Shown: piece by piece, positions 40,025 through 52,521 of the stretch
Position numbering within the stretch: position 1 is the stretch's first letter
How the letters are laid out: every line of letters starts with the position of its first letter
From: Akanthomyces muscarius
Taxonomy: Eukaryota; Ascomycota; Sordariomycetes; Hypocreales; Cordycipitaceae
DNA length: 64,000 bases
NCBI RefSeq assembly: GCF_028009165.1
Contig: NW_026611619.1
Location: 1-64,000 of the forward strand
Direction of reading: 5' to 3'
The notes under the pieces: generated by a model
The model's input: the letters and a program-made list of their open reading frames with translations, nothing else
Database searches by the model: none
Told to the model about the DNA's origin: nothing
Position numbers and translations under genes: made by a program

Positions 40025-42283
40025 ATGGTTGATACAAGCAGTAGCGAGGAACACGACTTGTCGAGCGCTGAGTCCGAAAATATGCCTCCGAGCCGCCGAG
40101 AAGAAACTTCAACGGAAGAGGCTTTCGGCCAGAGACGCACTGGGGCCACGGCACCAACCGAACAGCCTATCAGATCTGCACCTAGAGCCACCGTACAAAT
40201 CCCGGTTCAAGTCCATATGACCGACGACGTACCGGCACAGTCCGACAATAGAGGAGAATCTCAGCGTGATGACGCACCGATCATCACAGGACCGCACAGC
40301 ATCTTCTCGACCAATGCACCTCTAGCCGAAAACGAATTTCCCAGCAATGCTCCCCCGCCGGCGAGCGCAAGCGCAGCCAGGTCTGCGCCAAAGCTTCTCA
40401 AGTCAGTGGAAAGCCTAGTCCAAGAGATGCGTGGAAGGGCGCACTTTTCCAACTTCGAGGAGGTAGCCACGCCGAGTCGCAACGCGAGTACACCAATCTT
40501 TCCGTCCTTGAAGCGCTTTATCACTGCGCGCTTCGGTAAAGCAGAGGTTATCGATAAGAGTATCATTGAGTCAACAAATGTCGTTGCCGGCGCGGCTTAC
40601 GACTTGTTCTTCCCCGTCAATTTGGTCGTGACAGACAGACGAGGAGTCGCGCTGCCTGGTCTGCCTGTTGAAGGTATCCCTGACTCGCAGGGATATCCCC
40701 TTCTCTACGAAATATCTCCCAAAAGAATAATCCGCGCTCGTAGCTCGGGTGCGATGTATCCCGTTAGTATCAGCAGAGGTCTCGCGACGAAGCTGGGCAC
40801 TTATCCTGACCCGGGCATGCTTCGGGCTTGGTCTCATATGTTTCAGCTGGACGACGACAAGAGCGCGCAGTCCATTCTGCTGGGCCGCGTTCTTGGTGCT
40901 TCAGCTGGAGACAACCACATCGCCTTGCTGCTCAAAGCTTACTTTCTATACTTTGACTCCGTAGCTGGGGCGCTAAAGGGTGTGACCATGGCTCGAAACC
41001 CCCAGCCTGCGGTGGGTACTGTCATCAACGTCAACACGCAACCCGGGTGGGCGGCGCATGTGATGGATTCAGGCGCCGAAATCGTCAACGTCCTGGGCGG
41101 CACGAGCGACTATCAGGAGTTTTGGGCGTACTGTTGCTTTAACCAAGCTCCCATCTCCGCAACCAAGACGTCGCTCGAATCGATTGCTGGCACCGCGACA
41201 CAGTTCAGCCAGTACAATCTAGACCAGAGATTTAGCATGGTCTGCCTTTGTGACGTGGACGCGTATTCCATTGAACGTGATCCTTTGTTCTTTGGCAAGC
41301 CGGAGCTGGTCTTGAACTACATCGAGATGTATGTGCAAAAGTTTGGTCTGCAGGAACAAGCCAACGAGGCGCTTCAGATCGCCATGCTTTGGCCTAGCCT
41401 GCTAGTCGCCGGTGCGACTATTTCGTTGCCCAAACCACTCCATACCGCCGACTGGCTTGGTGCCGAGGTGGAGCGTACATCAACTGAGACTGGGTACGGC
41501 CAACTCACCGCGTGTGGGCCATTCATGGCACTGGCTTCGACGCTCGCTAGTGCATGGGCAATGCAGTCGCAGATGTATGACTTTGTGACGCTGCTCGCGG
41601 CCGGACGTAGCACGTGGGCGCTTTCGGCTAACACGGTTGCGTCCGCAACGGCCTGGCTCTCCGCCAACCTTGCGGCGCCAGGACTCGGGTGGGAATTTCT
41701 GTTCAACTCACAGTTCAGTACATCGGCCTCGTTTTTGTATCTTACTGGCTTGTCAGTCGATGTCGTGCGATGGGACACGCTACTACAGCCCTTCACGTGG
41801 AAAGAAAGCCACTTCCCCGCTCACCTACGACTTTTACAGCCATACTGGGTGGAGTCTTCCGTCTGTTGCTGTCTGCCGTGGGAATCAGAGTGGCTTCCGA
41901 AGGTGAGTGTGAGCGGCGCCTTTGCGACAGCAAACCCGTCCACCATCATGCGACTGCTTCGTCTCGGCTTGCTCGACACATCCGCGGAAGGTCTCGAACG
42001 ATCAGCTACCAGCCACGGCATTTTCCCAATCTTGGAGCGGCCCGGGGATGAGACCATTGCTATCAGTCCAGAGAGTACGATGATGCTCTATGTCCTTTTG
42101 CAGCATGGTGTAAGAGTACAAGCACGCTTTGCCAGTTCCGCAGTTACGCCAGCGGTGGAACTTTTCGCGCGCGGCGATCCTCTCGACGCAGATGCTACAA
42201 GGAAAAGCTGGTCTCTCGGCGCTGCAGCGAAGACGAAGGCATCAGGCAAAGGCTCACGCGGGAGGGTGACCATCGCGGGCTAA
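40025..42283 (+). CDS. Totivirus-like capsid protein, second copy
   Basis: Identical in translation to the left-arm capsid gene (30637-32895), 752 aa from ATG 40025. The single-copy capsid-RdRp gene thus lies between two inverted copies of the capsid gene, giving two free capsid genes to one fusion gene. Its 3' side again faces the phosphatase gene. Confidence 0.88.
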   Translation: MVDTSSSEEHDLSSAESENMPPSRREETSTEEAFGQRRTGATAPTEQPIRSAPRATVQIPVQVHMTDDVPAQSDNRGESQRDDAPIITGPHSIFSTNAPLAENEFPSNAPPPASASAARSAPKLLKSVESLVQEMRGRAHFSNFEEVATPSRNASTPIFPSLKRFITARFGKAEVIDKSIIESTNVVAGAAYDLFFPVNLVVTDRRGVALPGLPVEGIPDSQGYPLLYEISPKRIIRARSSGAMYPVSISRGLATKLGTYPDPGMLRAWSHMFQLDDDKSAQSILLGRVLGASAGDNHIALLLKAYFLYFDSVAGALKGVTMARNPQPAVGTVINVNTQPGWAAHVMDSGAEIVNVLGGTSDYQEFWAYCCFNQAPISATKTSLESIAGTATQFSQYNLDQRFSMVCLCDVDAYSIERDPLFFGKPELVLNYIEMYVQKFGLQEQANEALQIAMLWPSLLVAGATISLPKPLHTADWLGAEVERTSTETGYGQLTACGPFMALASTLASAWAMQSQMYDFVTLLAAGRSTWALSANTVASATAWLSANLAAPGLGWEFLFNSQFSTSASFLYLTGLSVDVVRWDTLLQPFTWKESHFPAHLRLLQPYWVESSVCCCLPWESEWLPKVSVSGAFATANPSTIMRLLRLGLLDTSAEGLERSATSHGIFPILERPGDETIAISPESTMMLYVLLQHGVRVQARFASSAVTPAVELFARGDPLDADATRKSWSLGAAAKTKASGKGSRGRVTIAG

Positions 42284-42524
42284 GGCATGAGCGTGCGGAC
42301 TCTTCCAGTTGCGCTGCCCGCTCTCCACCACAGAAGCCAGTCTGCGCCTTGCCAAGCTGCTCTGTTTACGGTCCTGTATCTGTCTTCGTCAGGCTCGAAT
42401 GCTTGTTCTCGCTCGCCTTTATTTATGTATTTTTATGCTTCTATCTGCACGTCTAGCTGTAATCTTAATGGTATTACTTTGTATGGCCGCCGTTCCACTT
42501 CCTGCAGCGTACTGTTCATTGATT

Positions 42525-42720
42525 TTGTCACGTTCCACGCCTATCTCGGAGTAGTAAGACCTCCACCGTGTCAATAGTGTATGGGACAAAGCCCCTGAAA
42601 GATCTGTATTTTGCCTATCACAGACGGTATGGCTGCCTTGTCTGTAGCTAGGAATCAAGCACTATTCTGACTCAACCCTACTCCTGCATTTTGCTGTGAC
42701 TGTTGTGACTGTTGTGACTA
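42525..42720 (+). repeat. Right-arm copy of the capsid 3'-flank block
   Basis: Mirror of 30200-30395 and diverged relative of 39470-39660. It lies between the capsid stop codon and the stop codon of the phosphatase gene. The remaining bases of 42284-42731 contain the mirror of the GTCACAACA tandem repeat (42692-42727) and nothing else recognisable. Confidence 0.85.
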
Positions 42721-42731
42721 TTGTGACAAAA

Positions 42732-43430
42732 CTACTGTCGACCGTCCGTTGCTGTCGACTGGCTGCTTGCAAACGGATGTTGGCGAATGAACGAGCTAAC
42801 ATTGCCTTGATGTTTCAGGACTTCTAAATACTCAATCAACAGGCCAAGAACCTCATCGCTCTCTGCCATGGCTGAGGTTGCATCAAAAGCACTAATCTGC
42901 ACGAGATTATATGGTTCGCTGGCGGCTTTGCCTGCGTTGTCGTCCACAAGAACGGTGTTTCGTTGTGTCCACCTCTGACCCGGCTGCTTGTTTCTCATCT
43001 GGATAAATTCATCCTGCCACACCCATGAGAGATGCTTGAAGATTTGAATTTTCTGTCCATGTAATGCGGTAGGCAGGCGAAGCTTGTCTCGTGCCCAGCA
43101 GGCTATCAGTCGCCCATACAGCTCCTTTGACAAAACTTCTCGGGCTATTGCGTTCACCGTGCGAGGTTCTGCAGAGGCCCAGATCATTACGTCATGATTG
43201 CGGAAGGCGTAATCCAAAAATTGGGCAAGCCCAGGCCGTGAAGTATACGCTGTCAGGCTCGTAGACTTTTCGCGACATATGAGTGTGTGATTCAAGTCCA
43301 AAACCAGCAGAAGCCGCTGTGGTTCTGCAATCGGTTGGGTATCTTCGTACGCTGATTTAAAGTAGAATGGAGATGGCTGTGGTGACGGCAATGCTACCAC
43401 TCGTCGTTGTTTCTCGCCACGTCTGTTCAT
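42732..43430 (-). CDS. FCP1/NIF-type HAD phosphatase, second copy
   Basis: Mirror of 29490-30188 with the same 232-aa translation, including LLVLDLNHTLI with Asn in the second catalytic position and VLVDDNAGKA. It converges with the right-arm capsid gene. Confidence 0.82.
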   Translation of the reverse strand: MNRRGEKQRRVVALPSPQPSPFYFKSAYEDTQPIAEPQRLLLVLDLNHTLICREKSTSLTAYTSRPGLAQFLDYAFRNHDVMIWASAEPRTVNAIAREVLSKELYGRLIACWARDKLRLPTALHGQKIQIFKHLSWVWQDEFIQMRNKQPGQRWTQRNTVLVDDNAGKAASEPYNLVQISAFDATSAMAESDEVLGLLIEYLEVLKHQGNVSSFIRQHPFASSQSTATDGRQ

Positions 43431-44309
43431 TTGTCTTGAAAACGTATGTGTGATTGCAGCTTCGCGGTTAGATCGTCACGTCTGCCATGGATCTAGAGGC
43501 GCAGTCACGCTCACTCACAGAGTGTAGCTTGTAGTCACGTGGATGGCTGTCGTCAGGCGCGCCACGTTGGAGGCTAGTTATCTCAGCAAAGAGGCTGGGA
43601 GCAGGCTGGCAGGCAGGATTCTTTTGATGCGTATGTTTCTACACGATATCGGGCGATGTATATAGCCCTTTAATAGACGCGATAGAGGCTCAAGTCCTCA
43701 TTCAAATTGACTCTCGGATGGAAGCGTCATCTGTCTACGAATTCTCCAATTCAACCTTTATTGCCAATTCATGTCAAGTGGGTGGTGATGGTACTTCCTC
43801 TCTACCAAAGAATGGCTGCCTCAGGCACCACTTGGTACCTCCCCTCAACTCGTCAAAGGAGCGTAATTGCTTCTTCAGCATGTTGCCCAAGCCCTGCCAG
43901 CAAAAATGTCCGGTTCTCAGCACCTTTTCTCGACTATAGACGAGTTGAGCCAGATAATAGTTCAGATAAGAAATCTAATGTGGAGATAACCGAAGTAGTG
44001 ACAACCGGCGGGCAACCATCTGCGCATCGCTTCTGAGACTTGGCGTGCCCGAGTTGCAAGCGACAGCAACGGGCTTAACGAAGGCTTCTGCAAAATGCCG
44101 CTTTGAAACTGCATCGCACTCAAATAGATCAAGTCTGGGACCCCTCATTAATGGCAGGGGATACACATTGCCACTTACCTCACCATAGCTACGTGCCTAA
44201 TTACGCGTGGATGTGCATCTGGTTGCGAGTGTTGTCCAACTGCTTCGGAAGCTACGCCATAGCAAACAAACCTCAAGAGCCAAAAGGTACCAAGCTCGCG
44301 ACGTCATAT
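43431..44309. other. Right-arm copy of the region upstream of the phosphatase gene
   Basis: Mirror of 28611-29489. It would contain the promoter of the right-arm phosphatase copy; no gene recognised. Confidence 0.4.
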
Positions 44310-44700
44310 TAGTAGCACAATCAATTATCATCGACGAAAGACAAAAGGTAATTTAGAGACAGCGCAAAGCCCTGCAAACTCTTCAAGAGCTGAAATCGGT
44401 TTACGGCGCGGATGGGCTAAGAATGAGTGCTTAGTGTCAACTGATGTGGAGCTGTACGAGGGTGCCCCCCAGATCCTCGAGGTCGGGATAGCATGGACCT
44501 CAGGCTCGAGAACACTGAAGCCTGGACAAAACGTCGCTTCGCGCCACTTGGTAAAAGGAGTGAAGATCAGTACCATCTCAGAAGGGGACGATTCGTTCCG
44601 GACAACAAAGACAAGTACAACTTCGGACGAAGCGAGGCCATTGCTTTACAAAATCTTCCACGTTGTCTGCATCAAGCATTTTCCAGACTCGGTGCTCTCT
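44310..44700 (+). pseudogene. Gfd2-like fragment, second copy
   Basis: Mirror of 28220-28610, easiest to read in this orientation: LVSTDVELYEG from about 44430, frameshift near 44545, then RRGRFVPDNKDKYNFGRSEA to about 44640. The same breaks are present, so they predate the inverted duplication. Confidence 0.5.
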
Positions 44701-46235
44701 ATACGGACCTTGGCATCCTCAAATTGCTTGAACAGCATGTCCATGTTCCACAGCACCCGGTCTGTCGATGCCCACTCCATTCGCTGCTCCACGGTCGCTT
44801 GGTAGAACTGCTGCAAACTTCATGCGTCGTTTTGAGCTTCTTCCAGCTCGCCGTGGTGCCGGGAAGGAAGATGGATATGGCGGCGTCTTGGCAGATGGCG
44901 GCTTCGAGCAGCATGACCAGAAGTTCCATCGTGCAACGTTGTCAAGCCCCAATGCCTTCCCCGTGATGCCAGCCCACGCGCCACTGTGGATAGTTGAGTT
45001 GCGAATGAAGACGGCAATGCTGTGCATTTTGCCTAAAGCCCCCCATGCTCAGCCATCCATCAGCATCCAGCCTCCTCTTGGATTGGCTGCGGGGTCTTTG
45101 CTACGCACTTCCCGAATGGATGCCGTCCTGCAGCGCACCGGCAATAGTTGCGTCGTTTACCTCGACTTGCCCCTCCTCCGTGGTCGCTTCCGGGGCCCTT
45201 TTGCTGCTTGCGAAGAGGAACGCTTGAAGCGAGAGCTTGATTATGTGGTCGGCCCATCGCGTCCCAGAGGCCACTGGATCAAACACAACGCCATGTTCCC
45301 GCAGTAGCTCTTCGGCGAGTTGGCGGAAGGCAGGTGTCGATTTTGACATCATTGTCGCCTGTGAGATAGCCGAGCGGGTGGGTGAGATCGAACTTCTGCA
45401 TGACACCCATCAAGTGAGGCGTCATAGCCGCGCGGGTACGGGACCGGCGGAGTTTGGAGGCCCGAGCAGCGCCTTGCGAGGCAATTACGCTTCGTCGACC
45501 CACTGCGCATGGATGGCAATGGATGACTTGCGCTGAGGAGAAGACCACACGTCCATGGAATTATGGACGAGGCTCTGAGCAGACAGCAGCCGCCTCTTGA
45601 CCGACTGCTCATGCGCGGTGTGTGCGGCCCCCAGGTCAGCGGCGACGGCACCCCCAGAGCCAACCAGAAACCCATCCACCGCGGTATGGATGGACAACAG
45701 TAGAGCCTGGTACTCTGGCTACATCGCAAAATTGAGCGGCAAGTGCCTACGTACAGCCATCAGCATCTGAGCTTCTCGGAACGTGTCAGCATTGACTGCC
45801 CCACGCAACGCGTTCGTCGCCCTGTCCCCATCTTGCCGTGCCTGTATTGCTGTCGTCCTTGCGTACGCATTTTCGATAGCCAGCTGGCGTTTGCTCTGCG
45901 GCACTGACTCCTCTCTTACTACCACGTGATGTGCGTTCTCAAGGTAGTAGCGGGCATTGTCAGATATATGCGTTGGCCAAGGCAGGTTGTGACAACACTT
46001 GTTGTGATGCAGTACCTCGCCGGCTTTCTTGTATGGCTCATCTCCTTTGGCTTCCTGAAAATGATCCCATGTTAGAACGGCCCGCAGCTTTCTCCTCTTG
46101 GCTGGATGCTGGCATGGGGAAAACTTGGGCTCGCATAGTGAGCTGGCGACCTGCGAAACGCTGTCGGAAGGCAAGAGGGACAAAATTCAAGACGCGGCTG
46201 CGCATAGGGACATCGTTATTGGGATATCTAGGCAT
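44635..46235 (-). pseudogene. hAT transposase relic, second copy
   Basis: Mirror of 26685-28285 with the same stops and frameshifts, showing that the transposon was already dead when the arms were duplicated. Confidence 0.8.
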
Positions 46236-47849
46236 CCTTCGACGCCGTGCATGCTAGTAACGCTCGCAATTGCATTAGAGCCACTATCTGATCACCAGGT
46301 CACCAAATTGTTAGTAAGGCACGCTTCAATATTAGTGGTTCATCATATAGACCCCTCTTGCCACAAATGTTTCAATCATGTTTTCCAGCATATCTTGAAA
46401 GAAACACGTGGCTCTGTGGCCCTGAAGCTCTTCCGGTGCACTCGGGGTGTGACTTACCATCTAACAACAACTCAGAATCGTAAGAAGAGCTCCCGGGTCC
46501 ATTTGATCCGTCGTTCTCGTAGAGAAAAATGACTGTAACCGGCAAGCCGCTTGCGCGGTAGCTGTGCCGCCGAGCTTCTAGAACCTTCCACATGCTCGAA
46601 GCTATAGAAGTGCTGTTCTGCTCTCGTATAGTTGATTCATTTTCTTTCCTTTTCATCTTAATAGTAAACAACACAGGAACTGGATACTTGAATCAACTCA
46701 CTAGTATCTTTTCACAATAACGCTTACAGGCTTTGACGACGTCGACAAGATTGCTCGCGTATGCATTCTCAGAATAATCTAAAGCGACTGCGGGCGACAT
46801 TTTGACACCGAGCAGACTTTGGATAGCTACCGCCAAGTCTCTCATACTGACCTCGAAAGCTTCTTTAGCGTAAGGGTCTTGGAACATGGCAAAGCTAACT
46901 AGCAGCGCCAATACAAATCTGCGGCTTAAGAGGCGTTTCTGTGGGACAATGCAGGCAAAACAGCATTTGAAACGATATCAATAGTACAAGCCTCGCCCAA
47001 ATAAAAATAACTTTAGGTTAGAGCTGTACACAGTTCACAACACACTTGTGGTTGAACGGTCAGAGAGGCAGGAAACCGAGCTCCTAAAACCACCAGTGGA
47101 AGATTTGCACATAGTTTCGAGAAGCACTTTAAAAGCACCCAAAATGCATAAACCACAGTTTCAGCTAGCATCGATTCGAACAACACTTTCTGGGAAACTT
47201 GCGCTGCAATACCATTTTGAGGTACGCTTATTATGAAGAGGGTACACAAAACGATGATTTGGACTCCATTCTGCATCAAATGAGTAACATATCTTTGACA
47301 TCAACTTCAGAGAAGCAAGGTGGCAGTATCGCTGATTTGAAATCGACGAGAAAGCCAAAAGGAACAAGCTTGTTCGTACCGTAAATCTGGTTCCGTTGTA
47401 CACCATGACTTATTGCCGGGAATACATGGCAGTAGAACATTGCATGTTCAGCATCTTTTCGAACAATGGAAGCCGCAGCAGCAAATGTCACTACAGAATC
47501 TGGTAATGAACCGAACGGAAATTAAAGCCACGCTAAGTTTCAACAATGAGCATAGCTCTGTGGCGGTCCACTGAAATGGGCGGGTGAAAAGTCTACGGTC
47601 TTTCCAATCAATAAAACATCGATTGAAGTTGTCTGGGGGGCTCTTGCACATTGCACAATCGTGAAAGTCCCAATGATCGAAGTCAACACTGCGGCTTGCC
47701 AAGCTTGGACAGAGAGGATGGCGGGGCGGACCGAGCTGCTTCAAAGACCCTCATCTTCAGGTATTTGATTCAAGGAACCTGAAATGACGTCTTATATGGC
47801 TTTTTGTATCGAATAACAATCCATACATCTTATTTGCCGGGTTTTAAGG
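46236..47849. other. Right-arm copy of the unassigned region with possible exons
   Basis: Mirror of 25071-26684. In this orientation a plausible intron lies at about 47505-47565 (GTAATG...CATAG), joining PQQQMSLQNL to LCGGPLKWAGEKSTVF. Other frames are equally open, so no gene is called. Confidence 0.35.
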
Positions 47850-48742
47850 ATGATCGTACTCAGCGAGTTTGCCTGCCTGCATCTCGCCCACAATCGACGT
47901 GAGTTCTAAAACGGAATGTATGAGACGATGCTACACAGAGAAATCAACCTATTTTGGCAGAAATGGCGGTGCTAAAATTAGCGTCAGGCAGAGCTCTCCA
48001 ATTCAGCTACTCAAGAAAGTTTGGCAGACTGCATAAGAAAAGACCCTTTCGCATGGACTTAATTCGACTGATGATCGAAATAACAGAACGAGAGCTTCGC
48101 GAAATATGTCGTTCTATGAAAACAGTTCAGCAAGTTTTTGATCAGATATGGCGTGAGTTCGAGCTAAGAGAAAGCAGAATGAACGCCAGTTACAGAAGGA
48201 AAAGAAATGGGGACAGTATTAACAACGCTACGTCCAAAGTCATAAAATATGAAAGTATGTCCGACATTGCAAAGGATCAGAATTTACAGGCAAACGATAT
48301 AATTCCCAAGGATAGCTCGCCTACGACGATTCATTGTGCAAACAAGAACGACCCAATTCAGAGCAGTCCACCCGTCACGATGACCCGTTCGCCTCCGCAA
48401 GCTCAAAAATGGGCTGAGTTCACAAATCGACATAAAACATCGGTCAATGACAAGCAGCATCATGTCATTGATCCTAGAGGGCTGAGTCGCGACGAGCTTA
48501 TAGCAGTGCTCAAGAGCTTCAATGAAACCAATCGCTTTCTGTCAAGCGAGGGTGAAAGTAGTATCTTCGCCGCATGGTTTGAAGCAATATTGCAAGAAAA
48601 GTATACTTGGCGGGCCGCCAGAAAGCTGATAAGTTTACACGATGTCAAGAAGTTTACGGGAGATGACACAGCGAGGCAGTCGATCACGACATGCTTCTAT
48701 ACTTTGCAAAAGAATTTCCGGCAATATCTCAAAAACGTCTAG
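47850..48742 (+). CDS. Hypothetical two-exon protein, second copy
   Basis: Mirror of 24178-25070. Exons 47850-47898 and 47961-48742, intron 47899-47960. Same 276-aa product of unknown function. Confidence 0.5.
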
Positions 48743-51130
48743 AAGGGTGTACATGATACCTAAGAGTAGAATCTACAGAAATTGACTGATGAAAGTTCAC
48801 AAGGAAGGTGAATTGCGCCAAGAAAGTGTCAGAGATGACGCGGCCAGCACAACGGGGGTGAAGAAATAGTTCGCAGACAACTAGCAGGTTGCTCGCAATA
48901 ATAGCTGTGTTGTTCACTGGAGAACCTCCCGCTAGGTTCTCGCTTAGGCTCGCTTCTTATTGTGCTATGGCAAAAACACAATGACGTCTTGCTTTGGCGC
49001 AAGCGTTTCTAATCAAACTGAAGTACTTTTCTGAAGAGACAAAACATTATCATTATCAAAAAAAGAATTATACACGGATCTTCTGATTTTCTTGCCATCA
49101 CAAAGAGTCACACGGCCTACTGTAGGTAACATCTACCTCAGCAGGTGTGGAATGGATTTGAGGCGGGTTTTTCAGGGATGATGTGGCTAGCACGAAGAAA
49201 GTGAAGACGTAGATCGCGAATAGATAGCTGATAGCTCGCAATAATGATCATATTGTTCACACTGACTAGAAGAGAGTCCCCTCCCGGCCCTCTCGCGGGC
49301 CCCTCGCCGTCTTATTGCGATTGTCTAGCACGTGACACGGGATGTGCAGTGGCAGGGTTGATGTTGTGCAGTCAAAGGTAAACCTGTGAATTGCTTTGTT
49401 CAACAAAAGCCTGGTCTGCCTAATATTCGATGCAGCTGAGCAAACGTGGCATATTTGGGCACTTATTCAAGTAGGAGTTTAACTATGGCGCCGGTGGCGT
49501 GTTGAGCCTCTAGTTGATGACGGTGGGTCGGCGCCGCTCTACAAACTGGGCTATGCTCGGCAAGGAGCAAGGCCTCCCCGCAGGGCTGCAGCATGATTTT
49601 AGATTGATAAACTCCTCGAGCCTTTGCATGTAATTATTGCATCGCCCCTCCAAAAGCTGATCGCAAAATGGGTCCTGACATTGTACTGCGGCGTCAAATC
49701 GGAACCAAGCAGCAGCTAGGTCGCATTGCCGGCGGCTCTGCGGGCTCTGCGGGCTCTGCGGGGAGGTCCCGTGCCTTGTGGGGGCCATCAATGGTTGCTC
49801 AAACATGAATTTTACGAGAAAAGCTCGCGGCTGGGTGCCAAACTTCCACCTGGAAAATCGTTCTCTACTCGGGGTCAAAAACAATACCGCGTTGCGACTG
49901 CAGTGGACTGGACGCATGCATTTTCAGGAACCTTCTGATGTTGCTTGTTTCGAATCGGTTTAGGACATCCGATTCGGTTCGGCGTGCGCAAGCAGACACT
50001 GGAATCTTTGCTAGGTCTGCGCGTGTCATACAATGCACACCCCGCTTCGATACGTCTTCAAAGCGAAAGTACCAATGGGAGCGACTAGTAGACGAAATTG
50101 TAGCGGTTCTATGGCTCTAGAGTGGCTGTGGTGCAAACGGCAATGCGCGTCCATCTCATTGATAGCCCCGTACTTGTAATATGCATATAGATCATCTGCT
50201 GTAGTTTGGGAAGGAGGGGCGGACAGAGAGTGAGCTTCAACGTGATAGACCAATCGCGCTCCTGCTCTTGGTTTTCTTTATGTAAAAAAGACTCTGAGCT
50301 TTTCGAGAGACGAGAAAAGCTAGCCCGCTAAACCACAGCCGATGCTGCTCAGCAGCATGCTAGCCAAGCAAAAAGCGCCGCCCGACTTCGATCCAGAGTA
50401 CAATCTCCGCCGGGTCCTCCGTGTCGCCTCCTGGCTCCAGGAAAGGTAAGGCTGAGAGCGTGTTGAGTGTTCTTGCGAACGAAATTTCCGGCGCCGAGCT
50501 AAAAGTAAAAGACTCACTCAGCATAAGGTAACAGAAACTACCAGGTTCTTTTACCAGTTGACAGAGCTTTGCCTATTGCTGACATGGCAGATGCACCGGT
50601 CTTGGCTGGTGGTAATCGAGGAGTGAATCTGTGGGTCTCACTTAGTCGGTTCTTCCTTGGCAAGCTGGGTCTGGCAGCGAGCTTTTCGTTTTGCTGCAAG
50701 GACGCTTTGCTGGGGTGTAGATAGATGGTGGCAACGCTTCATCGTAGATCCTCCCCTGAATTTTTTTTTTGGCGCTTTGACGCAAAGTCGCCGTTGCTCT
50801 TCTGCCCGTACAGACTGACAGCGAGTAAGTTTCCATTGCCACGAAAAAGTGATATATGGAGCCTCAAACTAGCGGCAACGCTCTCCGTCGTCTACGTAGT
50901 ATGGTAAGACACTGCCAATTTTGAGCTAGTTATGGAGGGGGTGTCTAGCAGGGAAGCGTGGGGTTAGGGGCCTCAGCTTGGCTGGCCTCGTTCTTTTCCG
51001 CCCATACGGGCATGGCCCAATGTACACCGTGCTATCAATAGTTTTCCCGCGAGGGTTCCCCAAATCCCTTCTAGATTAACAGAAAATATGGTTGGTACGA
51101 TATGTACTCTGGACGAAATTACACCTGAGA
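48743..51130. other. Right-arm copy of the unassigned 2.4-kb stretch
   Basis: Mirror of 21790-24177. It contains the diverged direct repeats at 48823-48973 and 49165-49325, the 9-bp tandem repeat at 49733-49759 and the possible exon at 50342-50445 (+). Confidence 0.5.
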
Positions 51131-52521
51131 CATTCATTCATTCATTGTTTTATTACGTCCGGTGGCTTCCAGCCAATAGGGCTCACTAGCTAATGCCTCG
51201 GTACATGTTTGACTGTTTGCATCATCCCTTCCACTTTATCCCTGTCATTCTTTGATCGCCTCCGCGTAATCTTTCCATCCCATCTGCCCACCATCCGCGT
51301 TATTTATTATCGGCGACTAACTAGCTTGAGGGCTATTCCCCAAGTGTTCGGAGTCCTATCTACAGCGACCGAAGCGTCGCTAGTCATGCTTGCTGTGAAT
51401 GTGGCTTCCTGGTATGATGAAAAGCCTGTTGTAGCTATGTTCGTTGTCAGTTATCGAAGCGCCCTGTGGCAAGTGTAACCTGCATCGTCACCCGAACTGC
51501 GCCCATGTTTGCTTTCCATCTCGGTCCGTCTAATGCTAACTTTCCTCCATATCGGAAGGACAAATCATTCCACCTCGGAGTCGTGCATACTCATAACTCT
51601 TTTCGCTGTTCATCCCATTGCGAGCATAGTAAAAGAAAATGCTCCACCGTTTCTCTCGCATGCATGCGCATTGCTTGGAGGGCACTGCCTTGATACGGTG
51701 GAGATAGCCGTTCACTCTTGCCATGTCTGTCCTTAATTGAGCAAGCGTTGAGCGCTCCGCCAATGACCATTCCTGATAAAGCTCACGTGTGTGGCTCCCG
51801 GGCAGCGCCACAACAATTTTGTTGGAGAATCGTCCTACCCTTTCGGGTATTTTTCGTTCACCTCTGAGTTTCATTCGTTCGTTGTTCGGCGTTGTAGCCT
51901 CCATGCCTGGGAACGGAGCCTCAGGTAGTGCGCCCTTGCTGAGTTGCAGCCTTTGCTTGTCTTTTGGCCGCTTGCAACATCCTGTTCCTGTCCGGCGAGT
52001 CCTATCCTACACCAATAGTGTTTGTTTTGCCGGACAGCTCCACTACCGATTCGTAGATGCATTTGATAAATTATTGTCCCGATTGTTGATAGGGCCGACT
52101 CAGCGCTGCCACCGCTCTCCGGTTGCGCGAGAAGATGGCGATGTTTTGTCGATTGCTGTCGGGTAGATTTCGTTACGCATATGCTATGGCGGCCAACTCG
52201 CCTGAGTTGGGTTCTGTTCTGTCCTTTTCCCAAGCGTAAAAGAGAAAGCCTTCCGCTTCGGCTAGTTGCGTGCCGTATTCTTGCTCTGAATGACTCCACC
52301 AACCCTCACCATGCCGTTCCTCGCCGAGCTGGTCACAGCAACAGCTAGCATCCGCCCTGCGCTAGTGGCATTTGACGGCGCAGGCGCCATGCCGTTGGGC
52401 GTATGGTCCAAAGATTCGTGCAATTTTTCTGAGATTTATTCCACCATCTTTCTGATCTAGAATCACAAGGTATGGTAAACCCTGTGGTGTAGATGAAAGA
52501 TGAGAGCGACGCGGGGAGGGA
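51131..52521 (-). mobile_element. LINE D fragment, second copy
   Basis: Mirror of 20399-21789. It carries the same AATG tail and broken RNase H and C-terminal segments. Confidence 0.8.
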
